This document shows, one piece after another, positions 10,448 to 20,230 of a stretch of 64,000 bases of DNA. Location: the NCBI RefSeq assembly GCF_024834045.1, contig NZ_JANUXW010000007.1:1-64000 (forward strand), read 5' to 3'. The notes beneath the pieces were generated by a model that saw only the letters and a list, made by a program, of their open reading frames with translations, was not told the origin of the DNA and did not search any database. The position numbers and the translations under genes were made by a program. Position 1 is the stretch's first letter, and every line of letters begins with the position of its first letter. This DNA is from Neisseria montereyensis (GTDB taxonomy: Bacteria; Pseudomonadota; Gammaproteobacteria; Burkholderiales; Neisseriaceae).

Positions 10448-11389
10448 TTAATCGGCAATCATTTCGAAATTATTATCGGCAAACTTAGTATCAGGTACTT
10501 TCACAATCAATGGATCCACTTCACCAATGGCTTTCAAATCTTTATTCGGATAATCAAGATGGTGCAGGAATGCGCGGATACAGTTCAAACGGGCGCGTTT
10601 TTTATCGTCCGATTTAACAATTGTCCATGGCGCATCACCGGTATGGGTATGGAAGAACATCGCGTTTTTCGCATCGGTATAATCATCCCAACGGTCGAGC
10701 GATTCGATATCCACCGGAGACAGTTTCCAATGTTTCAACGGATCATCACGGCGGGAAATAAAGCGGCGCAATTGCTCTTCACGGCTAACGGAGAACCAGA
10801 ATTTAAACAGATGGATACCGCTGGCTACCAACATACGTTCAAATTCGGGTGTTTGACGCATAAACAACAAATATTCATGCGGTTCGCAGAAACCCATCAC
10901 ACGTTCTACACCGGCGCGGTTATACCAAGAACGGTCGAAAAATACCATTTCGCCGGCAGTCGGCAGATTTTGAATATAACGTTGGAAATACCATTGGCCG
11001 CGTTCGGTTTCGGTCGGTTTTTCCAAAGCCACCACACGGGCGCCACGAGGATTGAGGTGTTCCATATAACGCTTGATGGTGCCGCCCTTACCGGCTGCAT
11101 CACGCCCTTCAAAAAGGCCGACAATACGCTGACCTGAATCTTTTACCCAGCTTTGCACTTTTAACAGCTCGATTTGCAGCTTTTTCTTTTCTTTTTCATA
11201 GATTTTTCGGCTCATACGAGTACGGTATGGATAGTTTTCCGGCAATGGTGCAGAGCCTGAATCTTCACCACTGGCGCGACCTTTATGCTCTAAAACCGCT
11301 TTTTCAAAAACTTTCAACTCTTCTTTTTTATCACCCAACGATACCGGCTCGAAAGGTTGTAATTGTTGTTCGTTGGATTGGTCGGTCAT
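10448..11389 (-). CDS. ppk2: Polyphosphate kinase 2 (PPK2 family)
   Basis: 313 residues from the chosen start. PPK2 enzymes transfer phosphate between polyphosphate and nucleotides (GDP/ADP to GTP/ATP). Walker A FEGRDAAGKGGT and the lid/Walker B stretch MVFFDRSWYNRAGVERV are both present and diagnostic; ARVVALEKPTETERGQWYFQ is the substrate-binding segment. The start is set at 11389 (MTDQSNEQQ) because AGGAGC sits just upstream; an in-frame methionine 13 codons earlier (MNFEPL) would overlap that ribosome-binding site. Class (I, II or III) cannot be settled by eye. It is monocistronic, with terminator at 10385-10420. Confidence 0.92.
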   Translation of the reverse strand: MTDQSNEQQLQPFEPVSLGDKKEELKVFEKAVLEHKGRASGEDSGSAPLPENYPYRTRMSRKIYEKEKKKLQIELLKVQSWVKDSGQRIVGLFEGRDAAGKGGTIKRYMEHLNPRGARVVALEKPTETERGQWYFQRYIQNLPTAGEMVFFDRSWYNRAGVERVMGFCEPHEYLLFMRQTPEFERMLVASGIHLFKFWFSVSREEQLRRFISRRDDPLKHWKLSPVDIESLDRWDDYTDAKNAMFFHTHTGDAPWTIVKSDDKKRARLNCIRAFLHHLDYPNKDLKAIGEVDPLIVKVPDTKFADNNFEMIAD

Positions 11390-11550
11390 ATATTGCTCCT
11401 TTTTACAGTTAAGTGGTTCAAAATTCATTCGGTATTTTAGTTATTATTCTACTCTTTTTTACACAAATAAACAAAAGCAATCACCAGCCAAATGCCTGTT
11501 TTCAATCCGGTAGTCCGTTATAATAACGTCCTTTTACCTATCCTCCCACC

Positions 11551-13344
11551 ATGTCTTATTTCGCCTTTGCCGACGATGCCGTTTCCAACCGTGCCGAACA
11601 CTATACAGATTATGTCCGCAGCCGTTTTTTAACAGCTGGGAAATTAAACCAACTTGACAATGAACTCCGGCAAGGTTGGCAAGAAGGATTACATGCTGTT
11701 TTGGTTGCCGACTATGAATTCGGCTTACCGCTTGTGAAGCTGCCGCCCTCTCATTCTGCCCGTTTGGCTATCCACTGGTTTAAAAACCGTATCGAAGCCG
11801 ATCCGGAAACATGGTTGACGCAACACGAAAATGCGCACACCCCTTCCGGCATCAGCACACCTGAAAACATTATTGATAAAGAAACCTACCTACAAGCCAT
11901 CAATGATATTCAGACGGCTATTGCACGCGGCGACACCTATCAAATCAACTACACCACCCGCCTGCATCTAACGGCTTACGGCGACCCTATCCGGCTCTAC
12001 CGCCGTTTGCGCCAGCCCGTTCCCTACGCCATGCTGGCCTACTTACCCGACCATCAGGGCAACCCTATTTGGACATTGTGTTTTTCACCCGAACTCTTTC
12101 TGCATATCGATTCAGACGGCCTGATTACCACCGAACCAATGAAAGGCACCGCGCCGATATTGAATGATGGTTTAGACGACCAACGCGCACGCGATTTACA
12201 CAACGACCCAAAAAACCGTGCCGAAAACGTGATGATTGTCGATTTATTGCGTAACGACCTCGGCAAAATTGCCGAAACAGGCCGCGTGCATGTTCCCGAA
12301 CCGTTTAAAGTGCGCCGTTTCGGCAGCGTGCTGCAAATGACTACCGCCATCGAAGCACAAGCCAAGCCGAATATCCATGCCGCCGATATTTTCCGCGCCG
12401 CCTTTCCATGCGGCTCCATTACCGGCGCACCCAAACGCATGAGCATGCACATCATCAACGAATTGGAAACCACACCGCGCGGACTCTATACCGGCAGCAT
12501 CGGCTTTCTCGAACCATGCGACAGCGGCTTGGGCTTTCACGGCACTTTAAATGTGGTTATCCGCACCTTGCAGTTAAACCCGATTTCAGACGGCCTCTAT
12601 CAAGGCGTGTACGGGGTCGGCTCCGGCATTGTGGCCGACAGCATTGCCATAGACGAATACACCGAATGCGCATGGAAAGCCCGTTTCCTCAATAGCCTTT
12701 ATCCTGAGTTTGGTATCTTTGAAACCATGTACATTCAAAATAAACAATGCCGGCTGCTATCCTTACATATAGGCCGTCTGAAACAATCCGCCCAAGCCCT
12801 GAACCTGAATCTTGCATCAGATTTTGAGCAAGCGATTCAAAACCATATCGGCAACCTACCCGATAACAACGCCTATCGAATGAAAGCCGTTTTACATCCT
12901 TCAGACGGCCTCACCCTAAGCCATGCGCCGTTAAATAATCAACCGCCGCTTGCCCATGTTGTGATGGCCGATACCCGACTACCCGCTCATGATTACCTGC
13001 GCCGTTTTAAAACCACATGGCGTACAACCTACGACAGCGGCTGGCAACAAGCCGAACAACACGGCGCGTTTGATAGTTTGTTTTTCAATTCAGACGGCCT
13101 CTTACTTGAGGGCGGCCGCAGTAATGTTTTTATCCGTATCGGCCAACAATGGCACACGCCGTCGCTGGATTTAGATATTCTCAACGGCGTGATGCGCCAA
13201 ACGGTGATTGATAACCCGCAAGCTTATTTAAACGCGGATACCGTTATCGAAAGCCATATCAGTGATGACATGCTGAAACAGGCAGATGAAATACGTTTGA
13301 GCAATGCTTTGCGCGGGATGTTTGGAGTAACGCTGATTGACTGA
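11551..13344 (+). CDS. pabB: Fused aminodeoxychorismate synthase component I / 4-amino-4-deoxychorismate lyase
   Basis: 597-residue fusion for p-aminobenzoate (folate) synthesis. Residues 1 to ~380 form the chorismate-binding domain: QINYTTRLHL, EPMKGT, RAENVMIVDLLRNDLG, FPCGSITGAPK and the GSGIVADS end. From about residue 388 a class-IV PLP aminotransferase domain follows (GIFETMYIQN, LSLHIGRLKQSA, KTTWRTTYD with the likely PLP lysine, LLEGGRSNVFIR), which is PabC-like. The two domains would convert chorismate plus ammonia to aminodeoxychorismate and then release pyruvate to give p-aminobenzoate. The glutamine amidotransferase PabA is not in the window. Four or more uptake sequences lie inside the gene. 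Confidence 0.93.
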   Translation: MSYFAFADDAVSNRAEHYTDYVRSRFLTAGKLNQLDNELRQGWQEGLHAVLVADYEFGLPLVKLPPSHSARLAIHWFKNRIEADPETWLTQHENAHTPSGISTPENIIDKETYLQAINDIQTAIARGDTYQINYTTRLHLTAYGDPIRLYRRLRQPVPYAMLAYLPDHQGNPIWTLCFSPELFLHIDSDGLITTEPMKGTAPILNDGLDDQRARDLHNDPKNRAENVMIVDLLRNDLGKIAETGRVHVPEPFKVRRFGSVLQMTTAIEAQAKPNIHAADIFRAAFPCGSITGAPKRMSMHIINELETTPRGLYTGSIGFLEPCDSGLGFHGTLNVVIRTLQLNPISDGLYQGVYGVGSGIVADSIAIDEYTECAWKARFLNSLYPEFGIFETMYIQNKQCRLLSLHIGRLKQSAQALNLNLASDFEQAIQNHIGNLPDNNAYRMKAVLHPSDGLTLSHAPLNNQPPLAHVVMADTRLPAHDYLRRFKTTWRTTYDSGWQQAEQHGAFDSLFFNSDGLLLEGGRSNVFIRIGQQWHTPSLDLDILNGVMRQTVIDNPQAYLNADTVIESHISDDMLKQADEIRLSNALRGMFGVTLID

Positions 13345-13377
13345 TTAATGAAGTAGAAATTCATATTGTTGAGATAT

Positions 13378-13411
13378 GATGAGGGGCGGATAATCACATC
13401 CGCCCCTCATC
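13378..13411. terminator. Hairpin between convergent pabB and the ATPase gene
   Basis: Perfect 14-base stem GATGAGGGGCGGAT (13378-13391) / ATCCGCCCCTCATC (13398-13411), loop AATCAC. It lies between the ends of two convergent genes and is GC-rich enough to stop either transcript, although the flanking T runs are poor on both strands. Confidence 0.65.
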
Positions 13412-13453
13412 AACTTCTTAAAATCATCTACCCGAAAAATCGCAGATACCAAT

Positions 13454-14320
13454 CTAATCCAAAACACGTTCTTCCGGAGCGCGACCCGCCCAATCACAAA
13501 CAAACTGCCATGCAATGCGACCTGATCGGCTGCCGCGCGCCAACGACCAACTTAAAGCGGCTTTACGCGCAGTCTCGTCCAAACTCAAGCCATAGCTGTC
13601 TAACCAATTTTCTACGGCTTGAAGATAATCGTTTTGATCAAAAGGATAAAAGCTTAGCCACAAACCAAAACGGTCGGACAAAGATACTTTTTCTTCTATC
13701 GCTTCTTTGGGGTTCACTTCGCCGCGTATGCCGGTCGTGGCGGTATTTTCATCCATATATTCGGGCATTAAATGGCGGCGGTTTGATGTGGCATATACTA
13801 AGGCATTATCGCAACGTTGCGACAAACCGCCGTCTAAAGCGGTTTTTAAGGCTTTATAAGAAGAATCACCTTCATCAAAAGATAAATCGTCGCAAAAAAT
13901 AATGTACTTCTCTTTTCTTTTTTCAATCATTTGCAACAAGGCAGGCAAATTAACCAAATCTGTTTTATCCACCTCAATCAAACGCAAGCCCTGATTGCCG
14001 TATTCATGCAGCAAGGCCTTCACCAATGATGATTTTCCCGTACCACGAGCGCCGGTAAGTAGCGCATTATTGGCGGGCTTGCCGTTTAAGAATTGTTCCG
14101 TATTGCGAACCAAGCGTTTGACTTGCGTATCAACCGCAGCCAAGCGACTCAGCGGAAAGGTGTGCGGCCTTGGTAAACTTTCTAAAATGCCTTTCCTACC
14201 GACGGCCTGCCATCGGTAAGCCCATGCCTGCCAATCCGGTTCTTCTGCTTCAGGCGGCAATAATTTATCCAAGCGACGGAGTACGGAGGCTGAAAGTTTG
14301 AGAAATTTGGCAAGCTTCAT
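13454..14320 (-). CDS. DUF815-family AAA+ ATPase
   Basis: 288-residue P-loop ATPase of the DUF815 family (conserved in many proteobacteria, function unknown). Walker A is GARGTGKSSLVKALL at about residues 89-103; Walker B is YIIFCDDLSFDEGD; the sensor region includes VYATSNRRHLMPEY. A C-terminal lid (residues ~225-288) contains SLARGSRSGRIAWQFVCDW. The gene is convergent with pabB and upstream of aroB by ~100 bases. No partner that would suggest a role is adjacent. Confidence 0.88.
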   Translation of the reverse strand: MKLAKFLKLSASVLRRLDKLLPPEAEEPDWQAWAYRWQAVGRKGILESLPRPHTFPLSRLAAVDTQVKRLVRNTEQFLNGKPANNALLTGARGTGKSSLVKALLHEYGNQGLRLIEVDKTDLVNLPALLQMIEKRKEKYIIFCDDLSFDEGDSSYKALKTALDGGLSQRCDNALVYATSNRRHLMPEYMDENTATTGIRGEVNPKEAIEEKVSLSDRFGLWLSFYPFDQNDYLQAVENWLDSYGLSLDETARKAALSWSLARGSRSGRIAWQFVCDWAGRAPEERVLD

Positions 14321-14425
14321 GGTTTATTCCTTTTCAGACGGCTTTTTACATGATTTCAACCAGATAATTTTAACAAAAATATAGGCCGTATCCATCCATA
14401 CAGCCTATACCGAACCTAACTGTTT

Positions 14426-15508
14426 TTACGACACATAAGGTTTCAATGTCTGATATAAGATATCCATATCGGTGATTTCGGTAATATTGGCTTCACCCAA
14501 TTTATTCAGCCCAACAAACCGCATAATGCCGCTACTGACTTTTTTATCATGCTGCATATGCTCAATCCATTTATCAAATGAAAAACGGGGCGGCTCAACC
14601 GGCAAAGCGGCTTGTTTGAGTAAATGAATCACACGCTGCGTATCGCTTTGATGCAGCTTGCCCAATTGTTCGGATAAACGGCAGGCTAACACCATACCTG
14701 CGGCAACGGCTTCACCATGCAACCATGTACCATAACCCATTTCCGCTTCGATGGCATGGGCGAAAGTGTGCCCCAAATTCAACCAAGCCCGAATGCCCTG
14801 CTCGGTTTCGTCTTTGGCCACAATATCGGCTTTCATCCGGCAACAATGATGTACTGCATCAGCCAATAATGCTTTATCCTGGCGCATTAGGCCGCCGATA
14901 TTTTGTTCCAGCCAATCAAGAAATTCGATATCGCCGAGCAAGGCATATTTAATCACTTCAGCCATACCGGCAGACAATTCGCGATCCGGCAAAGTGGATA
15001 AGGTATTTAAATCGGCCAAAACAGCCTGCGGCTGATAAAAAGCACCAATCATATTTTTACCAAGCGGATGGTTAATAGCCGTTTTCCCGCCCACCGACGA
15101 ATCCACCTGACTCAGAAGCGTGGTCGGCACCTGAATAAACGGTGCACCACGCTGATAAGTTGCCGCAGCGAAGCCGACCATATCACCAATTACACCGCCG
15201 CCAAGAGCGATTAAAGTGGTTTTACGTTCGGCCCGGTTTTGCATCAGTCCGTCAAAAATCAAGTTTAGCGTTTCCCAGTTTTTATATTGTTCGCCATCTG
15301 GTAAAACAATATTAAAATGGGGAATGCCTGCTTTATCTAAGGCCGTCTGAAGTGCTGCCAAATATAACGGGGCGATGGTTTCATTGGTAATAACGGCTGC
15401 TTTTTTATTGATAAACGGCTTTAACAATGTATCGGCATCATTAATCAGATGATTGCCAATGAAAATCGGATATTGGTGAGAAGGTGTGGCTACATTCAAA
15501 GTGTGCAT
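14426..15508 (-). CDS. aroB: 3-dehydroquinate synthase
   Basis: 360-residue enzyme that converts DAHP to 3-dehydroquinate, the second step of the shikimate pathway, using NAD+ and a divalent metal. The NAD/active-site core is clear: [21 protein letters not shown] and the [19 protein letters not shown] loop (residues ~100-150). Metal ligands are in [22 protein letters not shown] and [10 protein letters not shown]. It lies downstream of aroK, separated by 132 bases with a paired-uptake-sequence terminator. The pilMNOPQ-aroK-aroB order is the neisserial one. Confidence 0.96.
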   Translation of the reverse strand: MHTLNVATPSHQYPIFIGNHLINDADTLLKPFINKKAAVITNETIAPLYLAALQTALDKAGIPHFNIVLPDGEQYKNWETLNLIFDGLMQNRAERKTTLIALGGGVIGDMVGFAAATYQRGAPFIQVPTTLLSQVDSSVGGKTAINHPLGKNMIGAFYQPQAVLADLNTLSTLPDRELSAGMAEVIKYALLGDIEFLDWLEQNIGGLMRQDKALLADAVHHCCRMKADIVAKDETEQGIRAWLNLGHTFAHAIEAEMGYGTWLHGEAVAAGMVLACRLSEQLGKLHQSDTQRVIHLLKQAALPVEPPRFSFDKWIEHMQHDKKVSSGIMRFVGLNKLGEANITEITDMDILYQTLKPYVS

Positions 15509-15598
15509 AATTTATAGAGATATAAAGAAAAAATGAAAATAAGAATAAACAAGGCTGCCTTTTGGATGGGCTTACATACGGCTATCGATATATCAATC

Positions 15599-15630
15599 AG
15601 GCCGTCTGAAATATTCTTTTCAGACGGCCT
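15599..15630 (-). terminator. Paired uptake-sequence terminator between aroK and aroB
   Basis: AGGCCGTCTGAAA (15599-15611) / TTTCAGACGGCCT (15618-15630), loop of 6. It follows the aroK stop by about ten bases on the minus strand, so it may attenuate pil-aroK readthrough into aroB. Confidence 0.75.
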
Positions 15631-15640
15631 ATCTAGTATT

Positions 15641-16180
15641 TTAGGGCTGCCCTGCTAATGTGTTTTGTTGCAATATATGTAACAATTGCTCTGCCGTCTT
15701 ATGGCCGTTTGTCCGGTTTGCCTCGATAATAATATCCGCTGCAGATCGATAAATACCATCACGGGCATCATATAACTCTTTAAGCTTGGCTAATGGGTCT
15801 TCAACCTGAAGCAAAGGCCGGTTGTTATCAAAACGCGTGCGCTCAAGCAATATTTCCGGATAAACGTGTAAATAAATCACGGTTCCACGCTCTTTTAGTT
15901 TTCGGTAATTTTCATCACGCAAAACTGCACCGCCCCCCGTTGCCAATACAATGTTTGGCAACGAAGTCAACTCGTCAATAACAGCCGCTTCACGTTCCCG
16001 GAAGCCTTGTTCACCCTCCACCTCAAAAATGGTTGGGATCGAGACCCCCGTACGCTTACAGATTTCGTGATCGCTGTCATAGAAGGGCCGATTCAACGAG
16101 TGCGCAAGATACTTGCCCAACGTCGTTTTACCCGCCCCCATCAAACCGATTAAAAATAAATTGCCTGCTATGTTTTCCAT
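15641..16180 (-). CDS. aroK: Shikimate kinase
   Basis: 179 residues from the chosen ATG at 16180 ([12 protein letters not shown]); an in-frame ATG three codons earlier (16189) is also possible, and neither has a strong ribosome-binding site. The enzyme phosphorylates shikimate with ATP. The P-loop is [12 protein letters not shown], the DSDHEI aspartates bind shikimate/Mg, and [12 protein letters not shown] is the Walker-B-like glycine motif. The lid includes [12 protein letters not shown]. It lies 55 bases downstream of pilQ, as in other Neisseria. Confidence 0.95.
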   Translation of the reverse strand: MENIAGNLFLIGLMGAGKTTLGKYLAHSLNRPFYDSDHEICKRTGVSIPTIFEVEGEQGFREREAAVIDELTSLPNIVLATGGGAVLRDENYRKLKERGTVIYLHVYPEILLERTRFDNNRPLLQVEDPLAKLKELYDARDGIYRSAADIIIEANRTNGHKTAEQLLHILQQNTLAGQP

Positions 16181-16235
16181 AGCAGGCATTGTAAACGAAA
16201 ATATACAGTAAATGTTTATTTACGTTGCAGAAGCA

Positions 16236-18413
16236 TTAATAACGTAAGTTGCTGCCAAGGTTATCCATGATGCGCGGTGTAATAAAAATTAACAGCTCGC
16301 GTCGAGTTTCTTGATGGGCGCGTGACTTAAACAAGTTACCCAAAACAGGGATATCACCCAATAGAGGTACTTTGTTCACTGTATCACCGTTTTCTTCTTC
16401 ATAAATACCACCGACAATCAATGTGCCGCCGTCTTCAACCATAGCCTGTGTCTGCAACTGTTTGGTACTGATACATTTTGTTGCAATACCGCCGGTAACA
16501 CAATCAACAGGCGTATCTTTATTGATTCTCACATTCATAATCACTTGCCCGTCGGGTGTGATATTGGGCGTAACCGTTAAGCCAAGCACTGCCTTTTTGA
16601 AAGTCACTGAAGTGGCACCGCTCGAAGTCGCTTCTTCATACGGAATCTCGGAACCGGATTCAATAGTTGCCGCTTTACGGTCTTGCGTCAAAACGCGCGG
16701 GTTGGAAATAATTTTACCTTTGCTTTGTTCTTGCATTGCAGTCAATTCCAAACCCAAAGCACCGGAAGAAATAGCGCGAACTAAGGCAATACTTGCTGTT
16801 GCCGAAGTAACGGGCAGGCTGATGTTCGGATTCATTTCTAAAGGTGTTGTGGTCGGAATGGTGTTCGAGCCACTCAAAATAGCATTAGCCCTTGTGCGTT
16901 GGTTATCAACATTCGTACCGAAGTTATTCACCGCATTGGTCCAGTTTGAACCCCAGCTACTATTATTCCGAACGCCTGTATAACCGAATTTCACACCGAT
17001 ATCACGAGAAAAGCCATCATTGGCTTCCACAATACGCGCTTCAACCATTACTTGGCGGGTCGGTACATCCAACTCTTCAATCAATCGTTGGAATTTACGC
17101 ATCACCACACGATTATCAGTAATAATTAACGTATTGGTCGCAGGGTCGATTAATGCGCTACCGCGATTACTCAACAAACTGTTTCTATCGGCCCCACTAC
17201 CGCCATTTTCATCCAATCGTAAAATATCACGGAACTCTTCCACATTTTTGTATTTCAACTGGAATGTTTGTGATAATAACGGACCGAGATCTTCAATTTC
17301 TTTTTCTGCCTGCAGTGCCGCTTTATCTTTAGCCAACAGCTCATCACGCGGCGCTACATTAATAATATTGCCCTGACGTCGCATATCTAGATTACGCGCC
17401 TGCATCACCAAATCAAGCGCCTGATCCCAAGGCACATCTTTCAGGGAAAGCGTCATTTTGCCATTAACCGTATCGCTGGCAACAATATTCATACCGGATT
17501 CTTTAGCCAAAATTTGCAGTATGGTACGCACTTCAATATCTTGAAAGTCTAAAGAAATCTTACGTCCGTTAAAATTCTGCTTCGGCTTTTTATCCAAGCC
17601 TTTTGAAGCAATATTGGTTTTGGGCATAATTTCAATATTGAAGCGACCATTAGCCGATTGTACTTTGGAATCCCAACTTCCTTTATTTCTAATCACAATT
17701 TGTGTGTCGTTACCAATACGTTTCATCGTGACATTACGCACCGGCGTATTAAAATCAGACACATCCAAACTACGTTGCGCTTGGGTTGGCAGAGGATGGT
17801 TTTTCAGAGTGATGGTGATGCGGTCATTTTGCTTCTTAATCGCGGGCTCACCTGTAAATGAGGGTGCACTCAACTCCACAATACCGGAATCACGTATTCC
17901 TTTTCTGAAATCAATATTGGCAGATGCCACAACTTGTTCTTTTTGTGCCGGAGCAGAAGTATGAACTACCGGAGAATTAGATACTCGGGTCTTGTTTTGA
18001 GATGGTGATGTATCGGTTGTATTTGAAGCTTCGTTTACATACACCCAAACTTCGTTGCCTTTGATTTCAGTATTATATTGACCCGCCTTATTCAGCCCCA
18101 ACAAAATACGTGCACGGTTTTCATTTTGTGCCGCAGTAATCTGACTCAATAATGGATCGGCATATTCCAATACCGGTTGAGGCAATTGAATATTCGTCCC
18201 CGTGAAATCCAATGCAATACGGGCAGGCGTTGTTGTGATAAAGCCGCGCGGTGTCACAACCTCTTTATCAAATTTGATTTTGATGATTTTCTGATTATCA
18301 GGTAACGAAGATACGTTGATATCTGTAATGTTACCTGCATATGCCGAATGAACGGCAAAGCCCATAGCAATGGCTGAAAGAATTTTTGTCATATGTGAGT
18401 TCATTTTAGTCAT
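16236..18413 (-). CDS. pilQ: Type IV pilus secretin PilQ
   Basis: 725-residue outer-membrane secretin through which the pilus is extruded. After a signal peptide (residues ~8-26, ending in AYA) come two AMIN domains that bind peptidoglycan, then a secretin/TonB short N-terminal domain and N1 domain ([20 protein letters not shown], residues ~290-370), and the C-terminal secretin core with [16 protein letters not shown] and LLIFITPRI at the end. The octapeptide small basic repeats known between the AMIN domains in meningococcal PilQ are not evident. Last pil gene of pilMNOPQ, 6 bases after pilP. Confidence 0.96.
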   Translation of the reverse strand: MTKMNSHMTKILSAIAMGFAVHSAYAGNITDINVSSLPDNQKIIKIKFDKEVVTPRGFITTTPARIALDFTGTNIQLPQPVLEYADPLLSQITAAQNENRARILLGLNKAGQYNTEIKGNEVWVYVNEASNTTDTSPSQNKTRVSNSPVVHTSAPAQKEQVVASANIDFRKGIRDSGIVELSAPSFTGEPAIKKQNDRITITLKNHPLPTQAQRSLDVSDFNTPVRNVTMKRIGNDTQIVIRNKGSWDSKVQSANGRFNIEIMPKTNIASKGLDKKPKQNFNGRKISLDFQDIEVRTILQILAKESGMNIVASDTVNGKMTLSLKDVPWDQALDLVMQARNLDMRRQGNIINVAPRDELLAKDKAALQAEKEIEDLGPLLSQTFQLKYKNVEEFRDILRLDENGGSGADRNSLLSNRGSALIDPATNTLIITDNRVVMRKFQRLIEELDVPTRQVMVEARIVEANDGFSRDIGVKFGYTGVRNNSSWGSNWTNAVNNFGTNVDNQRTRANAILSGSNTIPTTTPLEMNPNISLPVTSATASIALVRAISSGALGLELTAMQEQSKGKIISNPRVLTQDRKAATIESGSEIPYEEATSSGATSVTFKKAVLGLTVTPNITPDGQVIMNVRINKDTPVDCVTGGIATKCISTKQLQTQAMVEDGGTLIVGGIYEEENGDTVNKVPLLGDIPVLGNLFKSRAHQETRRELLIFITPRIMDNLGSNLRY

Positions 18414-18419
18414 ACCCCT

Positions 18420-18953
18420 TTATTTGTTGTTCTGAGCAGTATCATTATTAGCATCCGCACCTGTCAAAGGTAGTTCTGCTTTGCGGTAAGCCCAATTACC
18501 ATAAGTATCTTCCACAAGTTCCGTTAGCGTAATCTGATCTGCAGTAATTGATTGAATTTTACCGTAGTTTTGTCCGATATAATTTCCCGGCCTTACGGTA
18601 TACACATGGCCGTCAGCCTCTACATAACCGGTCGTCAAGCCCCCTTTGGTTAAGCTGCCGACATATTTCAAATTTTCCAAACTGAAACCTTCCAATATCT
18701 CTTTCGGCCTGTTTGTATCAGGTGCATTGGCACCTTGCTGGACGCTATTCAGACGTTTGCTTTCAAAAGCGTTTAATCCATCAAATTGAGGCGGATTATA
18801 AGATTTCGGCTGGCTTACAGCAGGTGCCTCGAATGGGATAACTTTTGCCTTTGCCTGTTTACGGGTGTTATCCATCCATTCGGTAAGATCTTCGTGAGCC
18901 GGTGTGCAAGCAGATAAAACCAATATGCCTGCAAGTAATATTTTATTTGTCAT
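18420..18953 (-). CDS. pilP: Type IV pilus lipoprotein PilP
   Basis: 177-residue inner-membrane lipoprotein. The lipobox LSAC is at residues 13-16. A disordered proline/lysine-rich linker precedes the compact beta domain (residues ~85-165, LKYVGSLTKGGLTTGYVEADG and VRPGNYIGQNYGKI) that contacts the N0 domain of PilQ. It joins the PilN/PilO platform to the secretin. Fourth gene of the operon, with short intergenic gaps on both sides. Confidence 0.95.
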   Translation of the reverse strand: MTNKILLAGILVLSACTPAHEDLTEWMDNTRKQAKAKVIPFEAPAVSQPKSYNPPQFDGLNAFESKRLNSVQQGANAPDTNRPKEILEGFSLENLKYVGSLTKGGLTTGYVEADGHVYTVRPGNYIGQNYGKIQSITADQITLTELVEDTYGNWAYRKAELPLTGADANNDTAQNNK

Positions 18954-18971
18954 GACGGTTTCCTCCCAATT

Positions 18972-19607
18972 TTATTTGGATGCTTCACTGGCTGCTTTTG
19001 CGGCTTCTAATTCGGCAGCAACTTCTTCAACAGGCCGTGCTTTATAAGTGTTTGCCGTAGCACTTAATGTCAGTTGATTACTTCCTTCATCTTTCCTACT
19101 GATCTTAAGTGATTCCAAAGTAATGATTCTGGATAGTGCACCTACATCACGGGCAAATTGGCTGATTTGATTATATTTGCCGGTTATTGCAATCTCATAT
19201 GGTAGAGCTTGAATCGGACCGTCATTTACAGGCGCCTGCGGAGTAACACTATCCATTCTCAAACCGTTTGTCGCACCAGCCTGATGTAATTCTTGAACCA
19301 AATTGGGAATTTCTGCATCAGTGGGTAATTGTTTTAACAATACATTAAAAGATAAACGTATCGCATCTAACTCTGCTTTCAAATTATCCAAATTGGCTGA
19401 TTCAATACTCTTTTTAGTAAATGTTTCTTTAAGCTCTACTTCTTTCGCACTAACTGAATCTAATGTCTCAAGTTGTGTTCTAAACAAAGCTACATAACTG
19501 AGTGCCAATACACCTGCAACAGTTAATCCTGCTAAAGCCAACTTCGCCGGCATCCCCAATAAATGCAAAGTATTAATATCAATACTTTTAAATGATTTTG
19601 CTGCCAT
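18972..19607 (-). CDS. pilO: Type IV pilus alignment protein PilO
   Basis: 211 residues. One transmembrane helix at residues ~22-44 (LALAGLTVAGVLALSYVALF) is followed by a coiled coil (residues ~50-95) and a ferredoxin-like periplasmic domain containing LPYEIAITGKYNQISQFARDVG and LSRIITLES. PilO pairs with PilN to form the inner-membrane alignment complex. It follows pilN with a 3-base gap. Confidence 0.95.
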   Translation of the reverse strand: MAAKSFKSIDINTLHLLGMPAKLALAGLTVAGVLALSYVALFRTQLETLDSVSAKEVELKETFTKKSIESANLDNLKAELDAIRLSFNVLLKQLPTDAEIPNLVQELHQAGATNGLRMDSVTPQAPVNDGPIQALPYEIAITGKYNQISQFARDVGALSRIITLESLKISRKDEGSNQLTLSATANTYKARPVEEVAAELEAAKAASEASK

Positions 19608-19610
19608 ACA

Positions 19611-20228
19611 TTATTTCCCCCGTGTCGTATTATCGGTACTGCCTGAGTCAGTTGTTCCTACATCAGGAGCAACTGGCAACGAATAATAGGCTTGGTTTAA
19701 TAAAACTTTCAGCGAGAATTCTTGTGTATTATCAACTTTTTTAATACTCATTAATTCAGGTTGCATAAAAACACCGGTGCTAGGGATAGAACGCATAAAC
19801 ATAGCAATTTTATTATCGCTGGTTGCTTTCCCACTGATAGTATAGGTAGTTGGATTTTCAGCAGTAATTGCTGTAAGGTATGTTCCTTCTGGAATCAGAA
19901 CATTGAGCGTATCAATAATATAAGCCGCCTGAAAACGCTTTTCTTGAAGCTCTTCAACCTTTTGTTTTCTAGCTAGAAAATCTGCCTTCTCTTTTTCTAA
20001 CTTGTTAATTTCCAAAAGATTTTCATCAAGCTTACTAATCTCTTGATTGAGAAACTCATTACGCGCCTCCTGACTGCTTATGGCACGGTTAATACCTAAA
20101 TATGTTATTGTGGATAAACCTATGCCTACAACCAAAGCCAGTAAAACTAAGGTTTTAAACTGTTTCTTCTTCTTCTGCTGTATTTCTTCACGATAGGGAA
20201 GAAGGTTGATTTTGGTTAATTCAATCAT
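19611..20228 (-). CDS. pilN: Type IV pilus alignment protein PilN
   Basis: 205 residues. The cytoplasmic N-terminus IELTKINLLPYREE carries the INLLP motif that docks into the PilM groove. A transmembrane helix (residues ~25-47), a coiled coil and a periplasmic ferredoxin-like domain (ISGKATSDNKIAMFMRSIP) follow. The C-terminal ~15 residues are threonine/glycine-rich. Spaced two bases from the pilM stop, so translation is probably coupled. Confidence 0.95.
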   Translation of the reverse strand: MIELTKINLLPYREEIQQKKKKQFKTLVLLALVVGIGLSTITYLGINRAISSQEARNEFLNQEISKLDENLLEINKLEKEKADFLARKQKVEELQEKRFQAAYIIDTLNVLIPEGTYLTAITAENPTTYTISGKATSDNKIAMFMRSIPSTGVFMQPELMSIKKVDNTQEFSLKVLLNQAYYSLPVAPDVGTTDSGSTDNTTRGK

Positions 20229-20230
20229 CT